A model generated the notes under the pieces. That model made no database searches and was not told the DNA's origin. It was given only the letters and a program-made list of their open reading frames with translations. From Actinacidiphila oryziradicis (GTDB lineage Bacteria; Actinomycetota; Actinomycetes; Streptomycetales; Streptomycetaceae): a stretch of DNA of 64,000 nt. The translations under genes were made by a program, and so were the position numbers. Below are positions 47,478 to 55,616 of the stretch, one piece after another. The stretch lies in the NCBI RefSeq assembly GCF_005047355.1, contig NZ_SUMC01000001.1, positions 62,001 through 126,000 on the forward strand. The letters are read 5' to 3'. The first letter of the stretch is position 1. Every line of letters begins with the position of its first letter.

Positions 47478-47587
47478 CCGGTGCGACACGTAGAGTACAT
47501 GGCTCCGCACACCGCGGCCGCCAAATACGAGTCGGCAGGGGCCGGATCGACCGGCTACGATTCGATGTGCCAGAATGACTGGCTGTT

Positions 47588-47658
47588 GCGGGCGTAGCTC
47601 AATGGTAGAGCCCTAGTCTTCCAAACTAGCTACGCGGGTTCGATTCCCGTCGCCCGCT
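47588..47658 (+). tRNA. tRNA-Gly (TCC)
   Basis: Acceptor GCGGGCG/CGCCCGC, D-loop AATGGTA, anticodon stem CTAGT/ACTAG with loop CTTCCAA (anticodon TCC), T-loop TTCGATT. No encoded CCA. The anticodon stem is noticeably A/T-rich. Confidence 0.96.
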
Positions 47659-47668
47659 CTGTACGGAT

Positions 47669-47711
47669 CCGGCCCGGCCGGAGGAGCTACCAACTCCTCC
47701 GGCCGGGCCGG
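47669..47711. terminator. 18-bp perfect hairpin after tRNA-Gly
   Basis: A long perfect stem (CCGGCCCGGCCGGAGGAG and its complement) with seven-base loop starts 10 bp after the tRNA. It may also end the regulator transcript from the other side. Confidence 0.93.
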
Positions 47712-47755
47712 TCCCGTTCCGGGTTCCCGCAGGTCGCAGGCCCGGGCGCCGGCGC

Positions 47756-48208
47756 TCATTCGACGGGGACGCCCTGAGGGGCCTTGATCCGCTTCATGAT
47801 CATCTGTGAGTTGACGTCACTGACCCCCGGTAGAGCGATCAGCTTCTCGGTCCAGAAACGCTCGTACGCGTCGCTGTCACTGACGGCGATACGCAGCAGG
47901 CAGCCGGGGGCGCCATAGAGCCGGTACGCCTCGACAATGTCCGGAATCGCTTGTACTTCCGTCTCGAATGCTTCGACCGCGGCACGGTCACGGTGCACCT
48001 CGACGGAGGCGAAGACCTCGAAGCCACGGCCGACGGCTACCGGGTCGATGACGGCCCGGTAGCCGCGGATCACCCCGTCGTCCTCCAGCTGGCGGACCCG
48101 GCGCAGACAAGGGGACGGGGTCAGACCGACCCGGGCGGCGAGCTCCTGGTTGGTGAGTCGGCCGTCCGCCTGCAGCTCACGCAAGATTCTTCTGTCAATT
48201 GCGTCCAT
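47756..48208 (-). CDS. Lrp/AsnC-family transcriptional regulator
   Basis: A 150-residue protein. The N-terminal winged helix (DAIDRRILRELQADGRLTNQ ... LAARVGLTPSPCLRRVRQLE) is classical AsnC. The C-terminal RAM/ligand domain follows (FASVEVHRDRAAVEAFETEV ... GCLLRIAVSDSDAYERF). The start is ATG at 48208; an upstream GTG would add six residues. It is divergent from the asparaginase gene, making amino-acid-responsive control of that gene the simplest model. Confidence 0.92.
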   Translation of the reverse strand: MDAIDRRILRELQADGRLTNQELAARVGLTPSPCLRRVRQLEDDGVIRGYRAVIDPVAVGRGFEVFASVEVHRDRAAVEAFETEVQAIPDIVEAYRLYGAPGCLLRIAVSDSDAYERFWTEKLIALPGVSDVNSQMIMKRIKAPQGVPVE

Positions 48209-48273
48209 GAGGGTGGTTCCTACCACAAGTTACAACTCTACGCGCTCTGATCAGCAATCACCTGCTGGGCATC

Positions 48274-48291
48274 TGCGAATATAATTGCGAA
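48274..48291 (+). promoter_or_regulatory. Consensus -10 box with flanking direct repeats before the asparaginase gene
   Basis: TATAAT (48280-48285) lies between two TGCGAA copies (48274 and 48286), about 50 bp before the start codon. No good -35 is seen at 17 bp. The repeats, one helical turn apart, could be the Lrp-type regulator's site. Confidence 0.5.
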
Positions 48292-48336
48292 ACGACTTGG
48301 GGAAGGACCGCGACAGCACCCGGAGAGCGAGGAATC

Positions 48337-49344
48337 GTGAAGCACATCGTCGTGATCGGCACCGGCGGCACCATAGCCAGCCGCTGGCAGGGCTCCGGCT
48401 ACGCGGCGGAGGCGGCGGGCAGCGAGGTCCTGGCCCTGGCTGCGATCCCCGAGGGGGTCGAGGTGCGGGTCGTCGACCTGTTCACGGTCAACAGCTCCCA
48501 GCTGACCACGGCGCACCAGCTCCGGTTGCTCCGTACGGTGCACGAGGTGCTCGGCGATCCCGCCGTCGACGGCGTGGTCGTCACGCACGGCACCGACACC
48601 ATGGAGGAGTCCGCGTTCTTCCTGGACCTCTACCACGCCGACCAAAGGCCGGTGGTGTTCACCGGGGCCCAGATGCCGCTGGACACGGTCGACGGGGACG
48701 CGGCGGGCAATCTCTACGACGCACTGCTGGCGGCGGCGACGGGCCGGGACACCGGAGTGCTGATCGTCTTCGGCGGCCTTGTGCACGCCGCCCGGGGAAC
48801 CTTGAAGAAGCACACGCTGGATGCGCAGGCGTTCGCCGACCCGTCCGGAAAGCCACTCGGACGAGTGAAATTCGGAGAAGTGGCATGGGCGTCCCGGCTA
48901 CCGGCGCGACCGGAGCCGCTGCCGCTGCCGGACGCCGTCACCAGCATCCCGCGAGTGGACATAGTGACGCACCATGTCGACGCCGACCCGGTGCTGTTCG
49001 AGGCCGCGGTGGGCGCGGGTGCCCAGGGCGTGGTGCTGGTCGGCACCGGCGCCGGCAATGCCACCCCGCAATTCGTGAGGGCAGTCGCCCGGGCCGTGGA
49101 GGCCGGGGTCCTGGTGGCGCTCTCCACCCGGGTGGCGGCAGGACCGGTCGCCCCCCTCTATACCGGCGGAGGCGCCGTGGACCTCGCCGAGGCGGGCGCG
49201 GTGCTCACCGGTACTCTCCGCGCGGGTCAGGCCCGGATCGCGGTGCTGGCCGGGCTGTTGTCGGCAACCGGCCCGGCCGAACAGACCGCCCAGCTGCGCC
49301 GGATCGTCGCGGCGGCCCCGGCCCTCGAGACCGCCGCCCTCTGA
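48337..49344 (+). CDS. L-asparaginase
   Basis: Hydrolyses asparagine to aspartate and ammonia. It has 335 residues and the two active-site Thr motifs: VIGTGGTIAS near the N terminus and VVVTHGTDTMEESAFF (Thr-Asp pair) near residue 80. LKKHTLDAQAFADP and GVVLVGTGAGNATP are further family signatures. It starts with GTG. No signal peptide, so probably cytoplasmic type I. Divergent regulator upstream. Confidence 0.93.
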   Translation: MKHIVVIGTGGTIASRWQGSGYAAEAAGSEVLALAAIPEGVEVRVVDLFTVNSSQLTTAHQLRLLRTVHEVLGDPAVDGVVVTHGTDTMEESAFFLDLYHADQRPVVFTGAQMPLDTVDGDAAGNLYDALLAAATGRDTGVLIVFGGLVHAARGTLKKHTLDAQAFADPSGKPLGRVKFGEVAWASRLPARPEPLPLPDAVTSIPRVDIVTHHVDADPVLFEAAVGAGAQGVVLVGTGAGNATPQFVRAVARAVEAGVLVALSTRVAAGPVAPLYTGGGAVDLAEAGAVLTGTLRAGQARIAVLAGLLSATGPAEQTAQLRRIVAAAPALETAAL

Positions 49345-49366
49345 TCCGACCCGACATGACCACTCG

Positions 49367-49561
49367 TCAGAAGTTTATCTGATTGATGGTGTTGGCCAGC
49401 GAGGTCAGGAACCGGTTGATCGAGGGCGCCATGCCCGTGGACGCGAGAAAGAAGCCGAAGAGTACGGCGACGATCGCCGGGCCGGCCTTGAGCGATTTGC
49501 CCCTTATCAGGACCGCCAGGACGATCGCCAACAGGAGTACTACGGACAGGGAGATGGCCAC
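49367..49561 (-). CDS. Small membrane protein, 64 residues
   Basis: Two hydrophobic segments (SLSVVLLLAIVLAVLI and PAIVAVLFGFFLASTG) with a short KSLK link and a polar tail (INRFLTSLANTINQINF). The ATG at 49561 is clean. It looks like a conserved hypothetical of Streptomyces; the function is unknown. It is convergent with the asparaginase gene, 22 bp apart. Confidence 0.75.
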   Translation of the reverse strand: MAISLSVVLLLAIVLAVLIRGKSLKAGPAIVAVLFGFFLASTGMAPSINRFLTSLANTINQINF

Positions 49562-50087
49562 AGTGGTTCACATCCTCGGTAGGAACTTCCTCACCCCTCC
49601 GGGGCGCCGCCACCGACGCCGCGCCCCTGCGACGTCCATCGTGCCACCACCCACTGACACAAGGGAGCGTACGCGCCGGACCTACGGCATTGCGGCCGAC
49701 CTCCGACGCCGAGGGGGTGGCGCTCGACGGACGCGTTCGAATAGGGAATTCCCATCGTCAATGCCCGGCACACCTTTTACTCCATCAGTTACCAGCAGAC
49801 CGAGCGATATGCCCTATTCAACCGTTATATTAACGGACATATACCAACCAAGCGGTCAGCTCCAATCGTTGGGAAGATCCTAGGAAGAATTTCCGAGCGC
49901 AGCGTTTCGTCGGTGCGGTGCCCCGAATGTTCCAGCCCACCCGGACGATGGGCCAAGTCTTCAGCGCGCTCCTCGTAGCACTCGTCAAGTACGGGCTCGC
50001 TCTCGCCGGTCCGGTCGGCGAAGGCGAGCCCACCAGTCGGCTCCGGTCTGCCGGGCTGTCAGGCCGCCTGGCAGCCTGACGGGGGTA
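49562..50087. other. Gene-free, partly AT-rich interval
   Basis: About 49740-49870 is roughly half G+C, far below the surroundings. It contains an inverted repeat CCGTTA-TAT-TAACGG (49822-49836) and a CCTAGG at about 49879. No frame shows homologous-looking protein. It may be foreign DNA or a regulatory patch. Confidence 0.5.
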
Positions 50088-50291
50088 CTAGGGCCTGTCC
50101 GGCCGATCTCCGCGGCGTCGCGTGCCCTGGCACCAGCGCTCGCGGCGCTGTCGTCAGTCGACGACTCCCCCAAGCTCTCGGCTCCGCTCGAGCAGGGGGG
50201 ACCCCCATCGCGTCGCCTCCCTCCTCCGCCTTGCGATCACAGGCGCCAGACCCCGCTCCTTCTCCCACGGAGATCGGCCGGACAGGCCTAG
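50088..50291. mobile_element. MITE-like inverted-repeat element 1
   Basis: Perfect 21-bp terminal inverted repeats (50092-50112 and 50268-50288, beginning GGCCTGTCCGG) enclose ~155 bp without a coding frame. CTAG flanks both ends, suggesting a CTAG or TA target. The right CTAG supplies the TAG stop of the phosphatase gene. A 36-bp core (50235-50270) recurs, inverted, in element 2 with two mismatches. Confidence 0.75.
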
Positions 50292-51430
50292 TCCCGGCAG
50301 ACTATGAGCAGCGCGCGGTCGTCGTTGACGTCCTTGGCGACCGCCTCGATCAGCCGCCAGGCGGCGCCGCGGAAGCCGGTGGCCACGAAGCGGTCGGCTT
50401 CGCCGATGAGGCGGTCGGTGCCCTCGGCGATGTCGCGCTCGGCCGTCTCGACCAGGCCGTCGGTGAAGAGCATCAAGACGTCACCGGCGCGCAGGGTGCC
50501 CTTGACTGCGTGGAATTCGGCACCGTCGTAGACACCGAGCAGCGGGCCCTCGGCCGCCTTCTCCTCCCAGCGGCCGGTGCCCGCGCTCAGCTGCACACCG
50601 GGCAGGTGGCCGGCCGAAAGGAGCTCGTAGTCACCGGACTCCAGGTCGAGGACGAGGTGGACGGAGGTGGCGAAGCCCTCGTCCCAGTTCTGCCGGAGCA
50701 GATAACCGTTGGCAGCCGGGAGGAAGGCGGGCGGCGGGAGCGAGCCGAGCAGTCCGCCGAAGGCGCCGGAGAGCAGCAGGGCCCGGGATCCGGCGTCCAT
50801 GCCCTTGCCCGACACGTCGGTGAGTACGGCCTCCAGGACCCGGCCGCCGGAGGTTCGGGTGGCGACGACGAAGTCACCGGAGAAGGACTGGCCACCGGCC
50901 GGGCGGAGCGCCATCTCGGCGTGCCAGCCCGCCGGGAGCTTCGGTATGCGGCTCTGCATACGGATGCGTTCACGCAAGTCGAACAGCATGGTGCCGCCGC
51001 CGCGCCAGGGGACGCCTACCCTGCTGCGGAATTGCGCGATCAGCATCCCGGAGAACGCGACCGCCGAGATCACCAGGACGCTGCCGGGGCTGACCCGGTC
51101 GGGGCCGACCTGGTACGGGCCGAGAGCGGCGGACTCCACGACGATGGCGGCGGCGGAGGTCGCGTAAAGCAGCAACAGGCTGGAGGGGCGCAACAACAAC
51201 CCCCCGGCCAGGACAGGCAGGACGAGCGCGGTGGGCGGGCACCACTCCGGCAGCAGGACCGTGGTCCAGGCGAGGGCGGGCACGCTCAGCACCAGGACGC
51301 AGAGGGCGAGCCAGTCGGAACCGTCGCCGCGGAAGTAGTCCACGCCGGATTTGCGCACTCTGACGCGGGCCCGGTGCAGCGCTCTGCGCCACCGGGCCCA
51401 CAGGCTGTCTCCTGCGGGACGTTGTGCCAT
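50288..51430 (-). CDS. Membrane-bound PP2C-type (SpoIIE/RsbU) serine phosphatase
   Basis: This 380-residue protein has a basic cytoplasmic N terminus, then four to five membrane segments (WLALCVLVLSVPALAW, ALVLPVLAGGLLL, VLVISAVAFSGMLIA). The PP2C_SIG domain (~175-375) has GGQSFSGDFVVA and VLTDVSGKGMDAG (metal Asp), with LSAGHLPGVQL, MLFTDGLVE and NDDRALLIVCR. Such enzymes reset anti-sigma-factor antagonists. No antagonist or anti-sigma gene is beside it. The stop codon is formed by the end of the inverted-repeat element. Confidence 0.92.
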   Translation of the reverse strand: MAQRPAGDSLWARWRRALHRARVRVRKSGVDYFRGDGSDWLALCVLVLSVPALAWTTVLLPEWCPPTALVLPVLAGGLLLRPSSLLLLYATSAAAIVVESAALGPYQVGPDRVSPGSVLVISAVAFSGMLIAQFRSRVGVPWRGGGTMLFDLRERIRMQSRIPKLPAGWHAEMALRPAGGQSFSGDFVVATRTSGGRVLEAVLTDVSGKGMDAGSRALLLSGAFGGLLGSLPPPAFLPAANGYLLRQNWDEGFATSVHLVLDLESGDYELLSAGHLPGVQLSAGTGRWEEKAAEGPLLGVYDGAEFHAVKGTLRAGDVLMLFTDGLVETAERDIAEGTDRLIGEADRFVATGFRGAAWRLIEAVAKDVNDDRALLIVCRD

Positions 51431-51452
51431 GTTCCGGCGACCCTACCTACCC

Positions 51453-51477
51453 TTACCCATGCTTCGCATGGGGGTGC
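51453..51477. repeat. Small Streptomyces-type intergenic hairpin
   Basis: CCCATGC-TTC-GCATGGG followed by GGGTGCCTCCGG, upstream of both divergent genes. The same phrase occurs between many Streptomyces genes. Role unclear. Confidence 0.5.
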
Positions 51478-51538
51478 CTCCGGCGTTGCGTCGTAATTTC
51501 GGTCGCGTGCGCGAAGAGCGGCTGGTAGTCAGGGGGAT

Positions 51539-52768
51539 ATGACGGTGGAATTGCGAGCCCTCGAGCCCGGGCAGTGGGACAACTGGTACGGGAAGCTGGA
51601 GCGGGCCTTCGGGTCCGCCCGCGAGCCTGCGGAGGAACGGGCGCTGTGGCAGGGCCTGACCGAGTTCGAGCGGTCGATAGCGGCCTGGGACGAGGACGAG
51701 GTCGTGGGGACCGCGGGGGCCTTCTCGTTCGGATTGTCAGTGCCGGGTGGTCCAGTGGTACCAGCGGCCGGGGTGACGATGGTGAGCGTCGCGTCTACCC
51801 ACCGGCGGCGCGGGGTGCTGACCTCGATGATGCGACGGCAGTTGGACGATGTAAGGCAGAGGGGGGAGCCGTTGGCGGTGCTGACGGCGTCCGAGCCGGG
51901 GATCTATGGGCGGTTCGGGTACGGAGTCGCTTCGGAGCAGTTGCGGCTGGAGATCGACACCGCCCGGGTGCGGTTGGCGCTCCCGGAGGGCGTGGACGGC
52001 GTACGGCTGAGGTTTGTCACGCAGGAGGAGGGCCGGGACGCGTGTGAGGAGGTGTACGCGCGGCTGGTCGCGGGCCGGCCGGGGATGCTGGAGCGGCGGC
52101 CGGGGTGGGAGCGGCTGCCGACGCTGCATCCGGAGGAGGCGCGGGAGGGCAGTGGCGCGCTGCTGTGCGTGCTGGCGGAGGCCGAGGGGGAGGTGCGGGG
52201 GTATACGCGATACGCGATGAAGGCGCAGTGGGGTCCCCAGGGACCGGACGGCACCGTGGTGCTACGTGACCTGGAAGCACTCGACCCGGTGGTCTACGCG
52301 GCTCTGTGGCGCTATCTGTTCGGCCTCGACCTGACCTCGAAACTGGTGGCCCGCAACCGGCCGGCCGACGAGGCACTTCTGCATCTGGTCTCGGACGCCC
52401 GGCGGTGCCGGCCGAGCACCCGGGACGGGCTGTTCGTGCGCCCGTTGGATGTGAGCGCGGCGCTGGAGGCACGGAAGTACACCGCTCCGGTGGATGTGGT
52501 GCTGGAGGTCACGGACCCGTTCTGCCCCTGGAACGAGGGGCGCTGGCGGCTCAGCGGTGACTCCAAGGGCGCCGTCTGCGGGCGGACGGCCGATCCGGCG
52601 GACCTGGCGCTGTCGGTACGGGAGCTGGGCTCGGCGTATCTGGGCGGGTTCTCGCTGAGCTCTCTGGCGCGGGCCGGGCGGGTGCGCGAGCTGCGGGGCG
52701 GTGCGCTGACGGAGGCGTCGGTGGCCTTCCGGAGCGATGTCGCGCCGTGGGTGGCGCACGGCTTCTGA
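51539..52768 (+). CDS. Eis-like GNAT-family N-acetyltransferase
   Basis: This 409-residue protein has the Eis layout: an N-terminal GNAT domain with the acetyl-CoA loop VASTHRRRGVLTSMMRRQLDD and ASEPGIYGRFGYG, a second GNAT-like region around ~170-290, and a C-terminal sterol-carrier-like domain (~300-405). The protein ends in VAPWVAHGF; in Eis the terminal carboxylate acts as the catalytic base. The ATG at 51539 follows GGGGGA. Aminoglycoside or protein acetylation is possible; the substrate is unknown. Confidence 0.9.
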   Translation: MTVELRALEPGQWDNWYGKLERAFGSAREPAEERALWQGLTEFERSIAAWDEDEVVGTAGAFSFGLSVPGGPVVPAAGVTMVSVASTHRRRGVLTSMMRRQLDDVRQRGEPLAVLTASEPGIYGRFGYGVASEQLRLEIDTARVRLALPEGVDGVRLRFVTQEEGRDACEEVYARLVAGRPGMLERRPGWERLPTLHPEEAREGSGALLCVLAEAEGEVRGYTRYAMKAQWGPQGPDGTVVLRDLEALDPVVYAALWRYLFGLDLTSKLVARNRPADEALLHLVSDARRCRPSTRDGLFVRPLDVSAALEARKYTAPVDVVLEVTDPFCPWNEGRWRLSGDSKGAVCGRTADPADLALSVRELGSAYLGGFSLSSLARAGRVRELRGGALTEASVAFRSDVAPWVAHGF

Positions 52769-52787
52769 CGGGGACGGACCGGACTGC

Positions 52788-53597
52788 TCAGCCGCGCTGG
52801 CAGCGCTCGCACCAGAAGAGATTGCGGGCGGCGAGGCCGGCCGTGCGGACCTCGCCCTCGCAGACCAGACAGGGCAGATTCGCACGCCGGTAGACATAGA
52901 CCTCGCCTCCGTGGTCGTCGACGCGGGGTGGGCGGCCCATGGCTTCGGGGGTGTGCTCGGGACGGACGGTGTCGATGCGGTTGTTGCGTACGCCCTCGCG
53001 CATGAGGGCGGCGAGGTCGGCCCAGATCGCGTCCCACTGCGGCCGGGTGAGGTCGCGGCCGGGGCGGTAGGGGTCGATGCCGTGCCGGAAGAGGACTTCG
53101 GCGCGGTAGACATTGCCGACGCCGGCGATGATCTTCTGGTCCATGAGGAGCGCGGCGATGGTGACACGGCTGCGGGAGATCCGCTCCCAGGCCCGCTCGG
53201 GATCGTCGCTCCCGCGGAGCGGGTCCGGGCCGAGCCGGTCGTGTATGGCGTGCTTTTCGCCGTCGGTGATCAGTTCGCAGGTGGTGGGGCCGCGCAGGTC
53301 GACGTAGGAATCCGCGTTGGCGAGCCGGAGCCGCACGGTGTCGGCCGGCGGCGGCACGGGGGCGGTGCCGAAGCCGACCTTGCCGAAGAGGCCGAGGTGG
53401 ATATGGATCCACCCCGTCCCGGCGAAGCCGAGGAAGAGGTGCTTGCCGTGCGCATCGGCGGCGTCCAGCACCTGGCCATCGACCAGCGCGGCCCCGGCCG
53501 AGAACTTGCCCTGCGGGCTGCCGGCCCGGACCGGGCGGCCGGCGAAACGTTCGGCGTGGTCGGCCGCCAGGCGGTGGATCGTGTGACCCTCGGGCAC
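52788..53597 (-). CDS. Fpg/Nei-family DNA glycosylase
   Basis: Base-excision repair glycosylase/AP lyase, 269 residues. It begins PEGHTIHRLA: Pro1 is the nucleophile after Met removal and Glu2 the acid, with the T of the Nei2 subgroup. The H2TH region contains QKIIAGVGNVYRAEVL. The C-terminal zinc finger has CLVCEG ... WCERC. The GTG start at 53597 uses an AGGACT that lies inside the neighbouring inverted-repeat element. Confidence 0.93.
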   Translation of the reverse strand: MPEGHTIHRLAADHAERFAGRPVRAGSPQGKFSAGAALVDGQVLDAADAHGKHLFLGFAGTGWIHIHLGLFGKVGFGTAPVPPPADTVRLRLANADSYVDLRGPTTCELITDGEKHAIHDRLGPDPLRGSDDPERAWERISRSRVTIAALLMDQKIIAGVGNVYRAEVLFRHGIDPYRPGRDLTRPQWDAIWADLAALMREGVRNNRIDTVRPEHTPEAMGRPPRVDDHGGEVYVYRRANLPCLVCEGEVRTAGLAARNLFWCERCQRG

Positions 53598-53601
53598 CGT
53601 G

Positions 53602-53783
53602 CTGAGTCCTGTCTGGGCGCTGCGGCTGAGAGACGCCCCCAGGAGGTGCCTTCAGCGCGGCGTGGCCGTGGGAGAAGGCGCGGGGTCTGGCTCCTGTGAT
53701 CGAGCGGCGGAGGCGCCCCCAGTGCCAGGGCAGGCGACGCTGCGACAGCCGCATATCAGCCGCAGCGCCTGCACAGGACCTAG
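53602..53783. mobile_element. MITE-like inverted-repeat element 2
   Basis: The ends 53602-53630 and 53756-53783 are imperfect ~28-bp inverted repeats sharing GGCGCTGCGGCTGA. The inner 36-bp core (53666-53701) is element 1's core in the other orientation. The right end CTAG includes the rpiB TAG stop, and the left end includes the fpg-type gene's ribosome-binding site. No coding frame. Confidence 0.7.
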
Positions 53784-54265
53784 GTGTTCGGGTGGTGCGG
53801 CGGGATCGGAGGCAGCTCGCCCGTCATCTCGTAGAGGCTGAGCATCTCGATACGGCGGGTGTGGCGTTCCTCGCCGGAGTACGGCGTGTTGAGGAACACC
53901 TCGACGAACTTGGTGGCCTCCTCGGCCGTGTGCATCCGGGCGCCGATGCTGATCACGTTCGCGTTGTTGTGCTGCCGGCCGAGCGAGGCGGTCTCCTCGC
54001 TCCAGGCCAGCGCGGCCCGTACGCCCTTGACCTTGTTGGCGGCGATGGCCTCACCGTTGCCGGAGCCGCCGATGACGATACCGAGGCTTTCGCCGTCGGC
54101 GGCCGTCCCCTCGGCCGCTCGGAGGCAGAACGACGGGTAGTCGTCCTGGGCGTCGTAGATGTGCGGGCCGCAGTCGACGGCGTCATGGCCCTGGGCCCTG
54201 AGCCACTCGACGAGGTGATTCTTGAGTTCGAAGCCGGCATGGTCGGAGCCGAGGTACACGCGCAT
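53780..54265 (-). CDS. rpiB: Ribose-5-phosphate isomerase B
   Basis: Interconverts ribose- and ribulose-5-phosphate. It has 161 residues beginning MRVYLGSDHAGFELK, with the active-site Asp-His. GIVIGGSGNGEAIAANKVKG is the phosphate/anion-hole loop (Ser in place of the Cys of the E. coli enzyme). RQHNNANVISIGARM follows. The ATG at 54265 is the conserved start; the longer open frame is not homologous. The TAG stop lies in the end of the inverted-repeat element. Confidence 0.95.
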   Translation of the reverse strand: MRVYLGSDHAGFELKNHLVEWLRAQGHDAVDCGPHIYDAQDDYPSFCLRAAEGTAADGESLGIVIGGSGNGEAIAANKVKGVRAALAWSEETASLGRQHNNANVISIGARMHTAEEATKFVEVFLNTPYSGEERHTRRIEMLSLYEMTGELPPIPPHHPNT

Positions 54266-54289
54266 AGGCACGAGTGTAGCCATCCGCCG

Positions 54290-54345
54290 ATGATCGCCAT
54301 CGGCGGTGCGACCGGCGCCGGGCTCTTCGTCGGATCCGGCGCGAA
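54290..54345 (+). pseudogene. 5' stub of an amino-acid permease gene
   Basis: MIAIGGATGAGLFVGSGA is the first membrane-segment signature of APC-family permeases (GGAIGTGLF type). After ~18 residues the frame leaves the family and stops at 54421. The ATG is 24 bp from the divergent rpiB start, as expected for an original divergent pair. Only the start survives. Confidence 0.5.
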
Positions 54346-54445
54346 CGGCGTCCCTGACTGTTGCGGGTTTTGCTTGAGGGCGCTCGTCGATGCTGTCGCA
54401 GGGACACTCTGTCCGGCCTAGCTTCACCAAGCCGATCAGAGACGC

Positions 54446-54676
54446 TCAGAGCGGCTTGAAGGACTCCTTGACCCGTTCGTAGGTGCGCCCGGCGGCAGCC
54501 GCGGTGGAGTCGAGGTACCAGGTGTTCAGCTGGAACGTCCGGTCCCCGATCTGGAAGCCGAGCTGCCGCCCGTGGCACGGCAGGCCGTTGTGGGTGAAGG
54601 CGTACTCCCAGACCACCGCCGGGTAGCCACGGAACGTGCTGCGTTGGAGCGTGATCTTGCGATAGCCCGGCACTGA
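54446..54676 (-). pseudogene. 3' remnant of a secreted/membrane protein gene
   Basis: Some 75 C-terminal residues (YRKITLQRSTFRGYPAVVWE ... FKPL) resemble the extracellular end domain found on some Streptomyces kinase-like and lipoprotein-like membrane proteins. The upstream frame runs directly into the bioY terminator, so no start or signal remains. It is likely left over from the same deletion that shortened the permease gene. Confidence 0.5.
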
Positions 54677-54689
54677 ACACCGCGTCGTA

Positions 54690-54758
54690 CGCATATATGT
54701 ACGGGCCGGGGCCCGCACCCAGTGCATGGGTGCGGGCCCCGGCCCGTACATATATGCG
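54690..54758 (-). terminator. 32-bp perfect hairpin after bioY
   Basis: Arms from 54690 and back from 54758 pair without mismatch over 32 bp with loop GTGCA. The core is G/C-rich, but the base is A/T (GCATATATGTAC). It starts four bases after the bioY stop. Confidence 0.92.
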
Positions 54759-54762
54759 GCGC

Positions 54763-55347
54763 TCAGCCGCGGCGCCCCACCAGCTTCCAGGCAGCGGGCA
54801 GCACACCCATCGCGAGAGCCGCCTTCAGCGCGTCACCGAGAAGATACGGCGTCAGCCCGAGGGAGACCGCCGCGCCGAGCGGGAGGTGCGCCGACGCGGC
54901 CAGGTACGGCACACCCACCGCGTAGGTGATCGCGCTTCCGGCAACCATCACCCCGGCCATCCGCCACACCGCGCGGTCGGCGCCGCGCCGGGCGAGCGCA
55001 CCGACGGCCGCCGCCGCGAGCATCATGCCGATGATGTAGCCGAAGCTCGGCATGGACGCACCGGACGACCCGTCCGCGAACCACGGCATCCCCGCGACCC
55101 CCGCCACCGCGTACACCGCCAGCGCCGCGAACCCGCGCCGCGCGCCGAGCGCGGTGCCCACCAGCAGCGCGGCGAACGTCTGTCCCGTGACCGGCACCGG
55201 TGACCCGGGCACCGGCACCGAGAGCTGGGCGGCCACACCGGTCAGCGCCGCACCGCCGAGCACGAGGGCGACGTCACGGACGCGCGAGGCGGGAAGCAGA
55301 TCGGCGAGGACGGTGCCGGGGCGGGCGGCAGAAGCGGCGGTACTCAT
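54763..55347 (-). CDS. bioY: Biotin transporter BioY
   Basis: Substrate-binding S component of an ECF-type biotin transporter, 194 residues with six membrane segments. The family signature is VPGSPVPVTGQTFAALLVG, followed by GFAALAVYAVAGVAGMPWFA and GYIIGMMLAA. No bioM/bioN genes adjoin, so it works alone or with a shared energising module. The 269-bp space upstream (55348-55616) has no recognisable biotin operator. Confidence 0.95.
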   Translation of the reverse strand: MSTAASAARPGTVLADLLPASRVRDVALVLGGAALTGVAAQLSVPVPGSPVPVTGQTFAALLVGTALGARRGFAALAVYAVAGVAGMPWFADGSSGASMPSFGYIIGMMLAAAAVGALARRGADRAVWRMAGVMVAGSAITYAVGVPYLAASAHLPLGAAVSLGLTPYLLGDALKAALAMGVLPAAWKLVGRRG

Positions 55348-55616
55348 CGGGACTCCGCGAGGGTGAGGGCGGGCGGGGACATCGTGACGTTAACCGAGGG
55401 ACCCCGCCCGGATCATCATCAAGTACCTACAAAGGGGTGATCAGCGCCTTGGTGGCTTCCGGACAACTTCAGCCATCACCTACGACCTGCGTTCAAGCAG
55501 GTCAAGTGATGCTTATCACGGTCGGCGCGGCAGGCGGTGCCCGGCGGAAGACCGGTGGACCGCAAGCCGCAACTCCCGAGCCTCTGTGGAAAACCACCAA
55601 TCCCTTACATGGGGCG

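Noticed and set aside
49830..50033. A short minus-strand frame in the AT-rich gap
   Set aside because: It has no convincing start signal or similarity pattern, and its composition changes abruptly with the underlying DNA.
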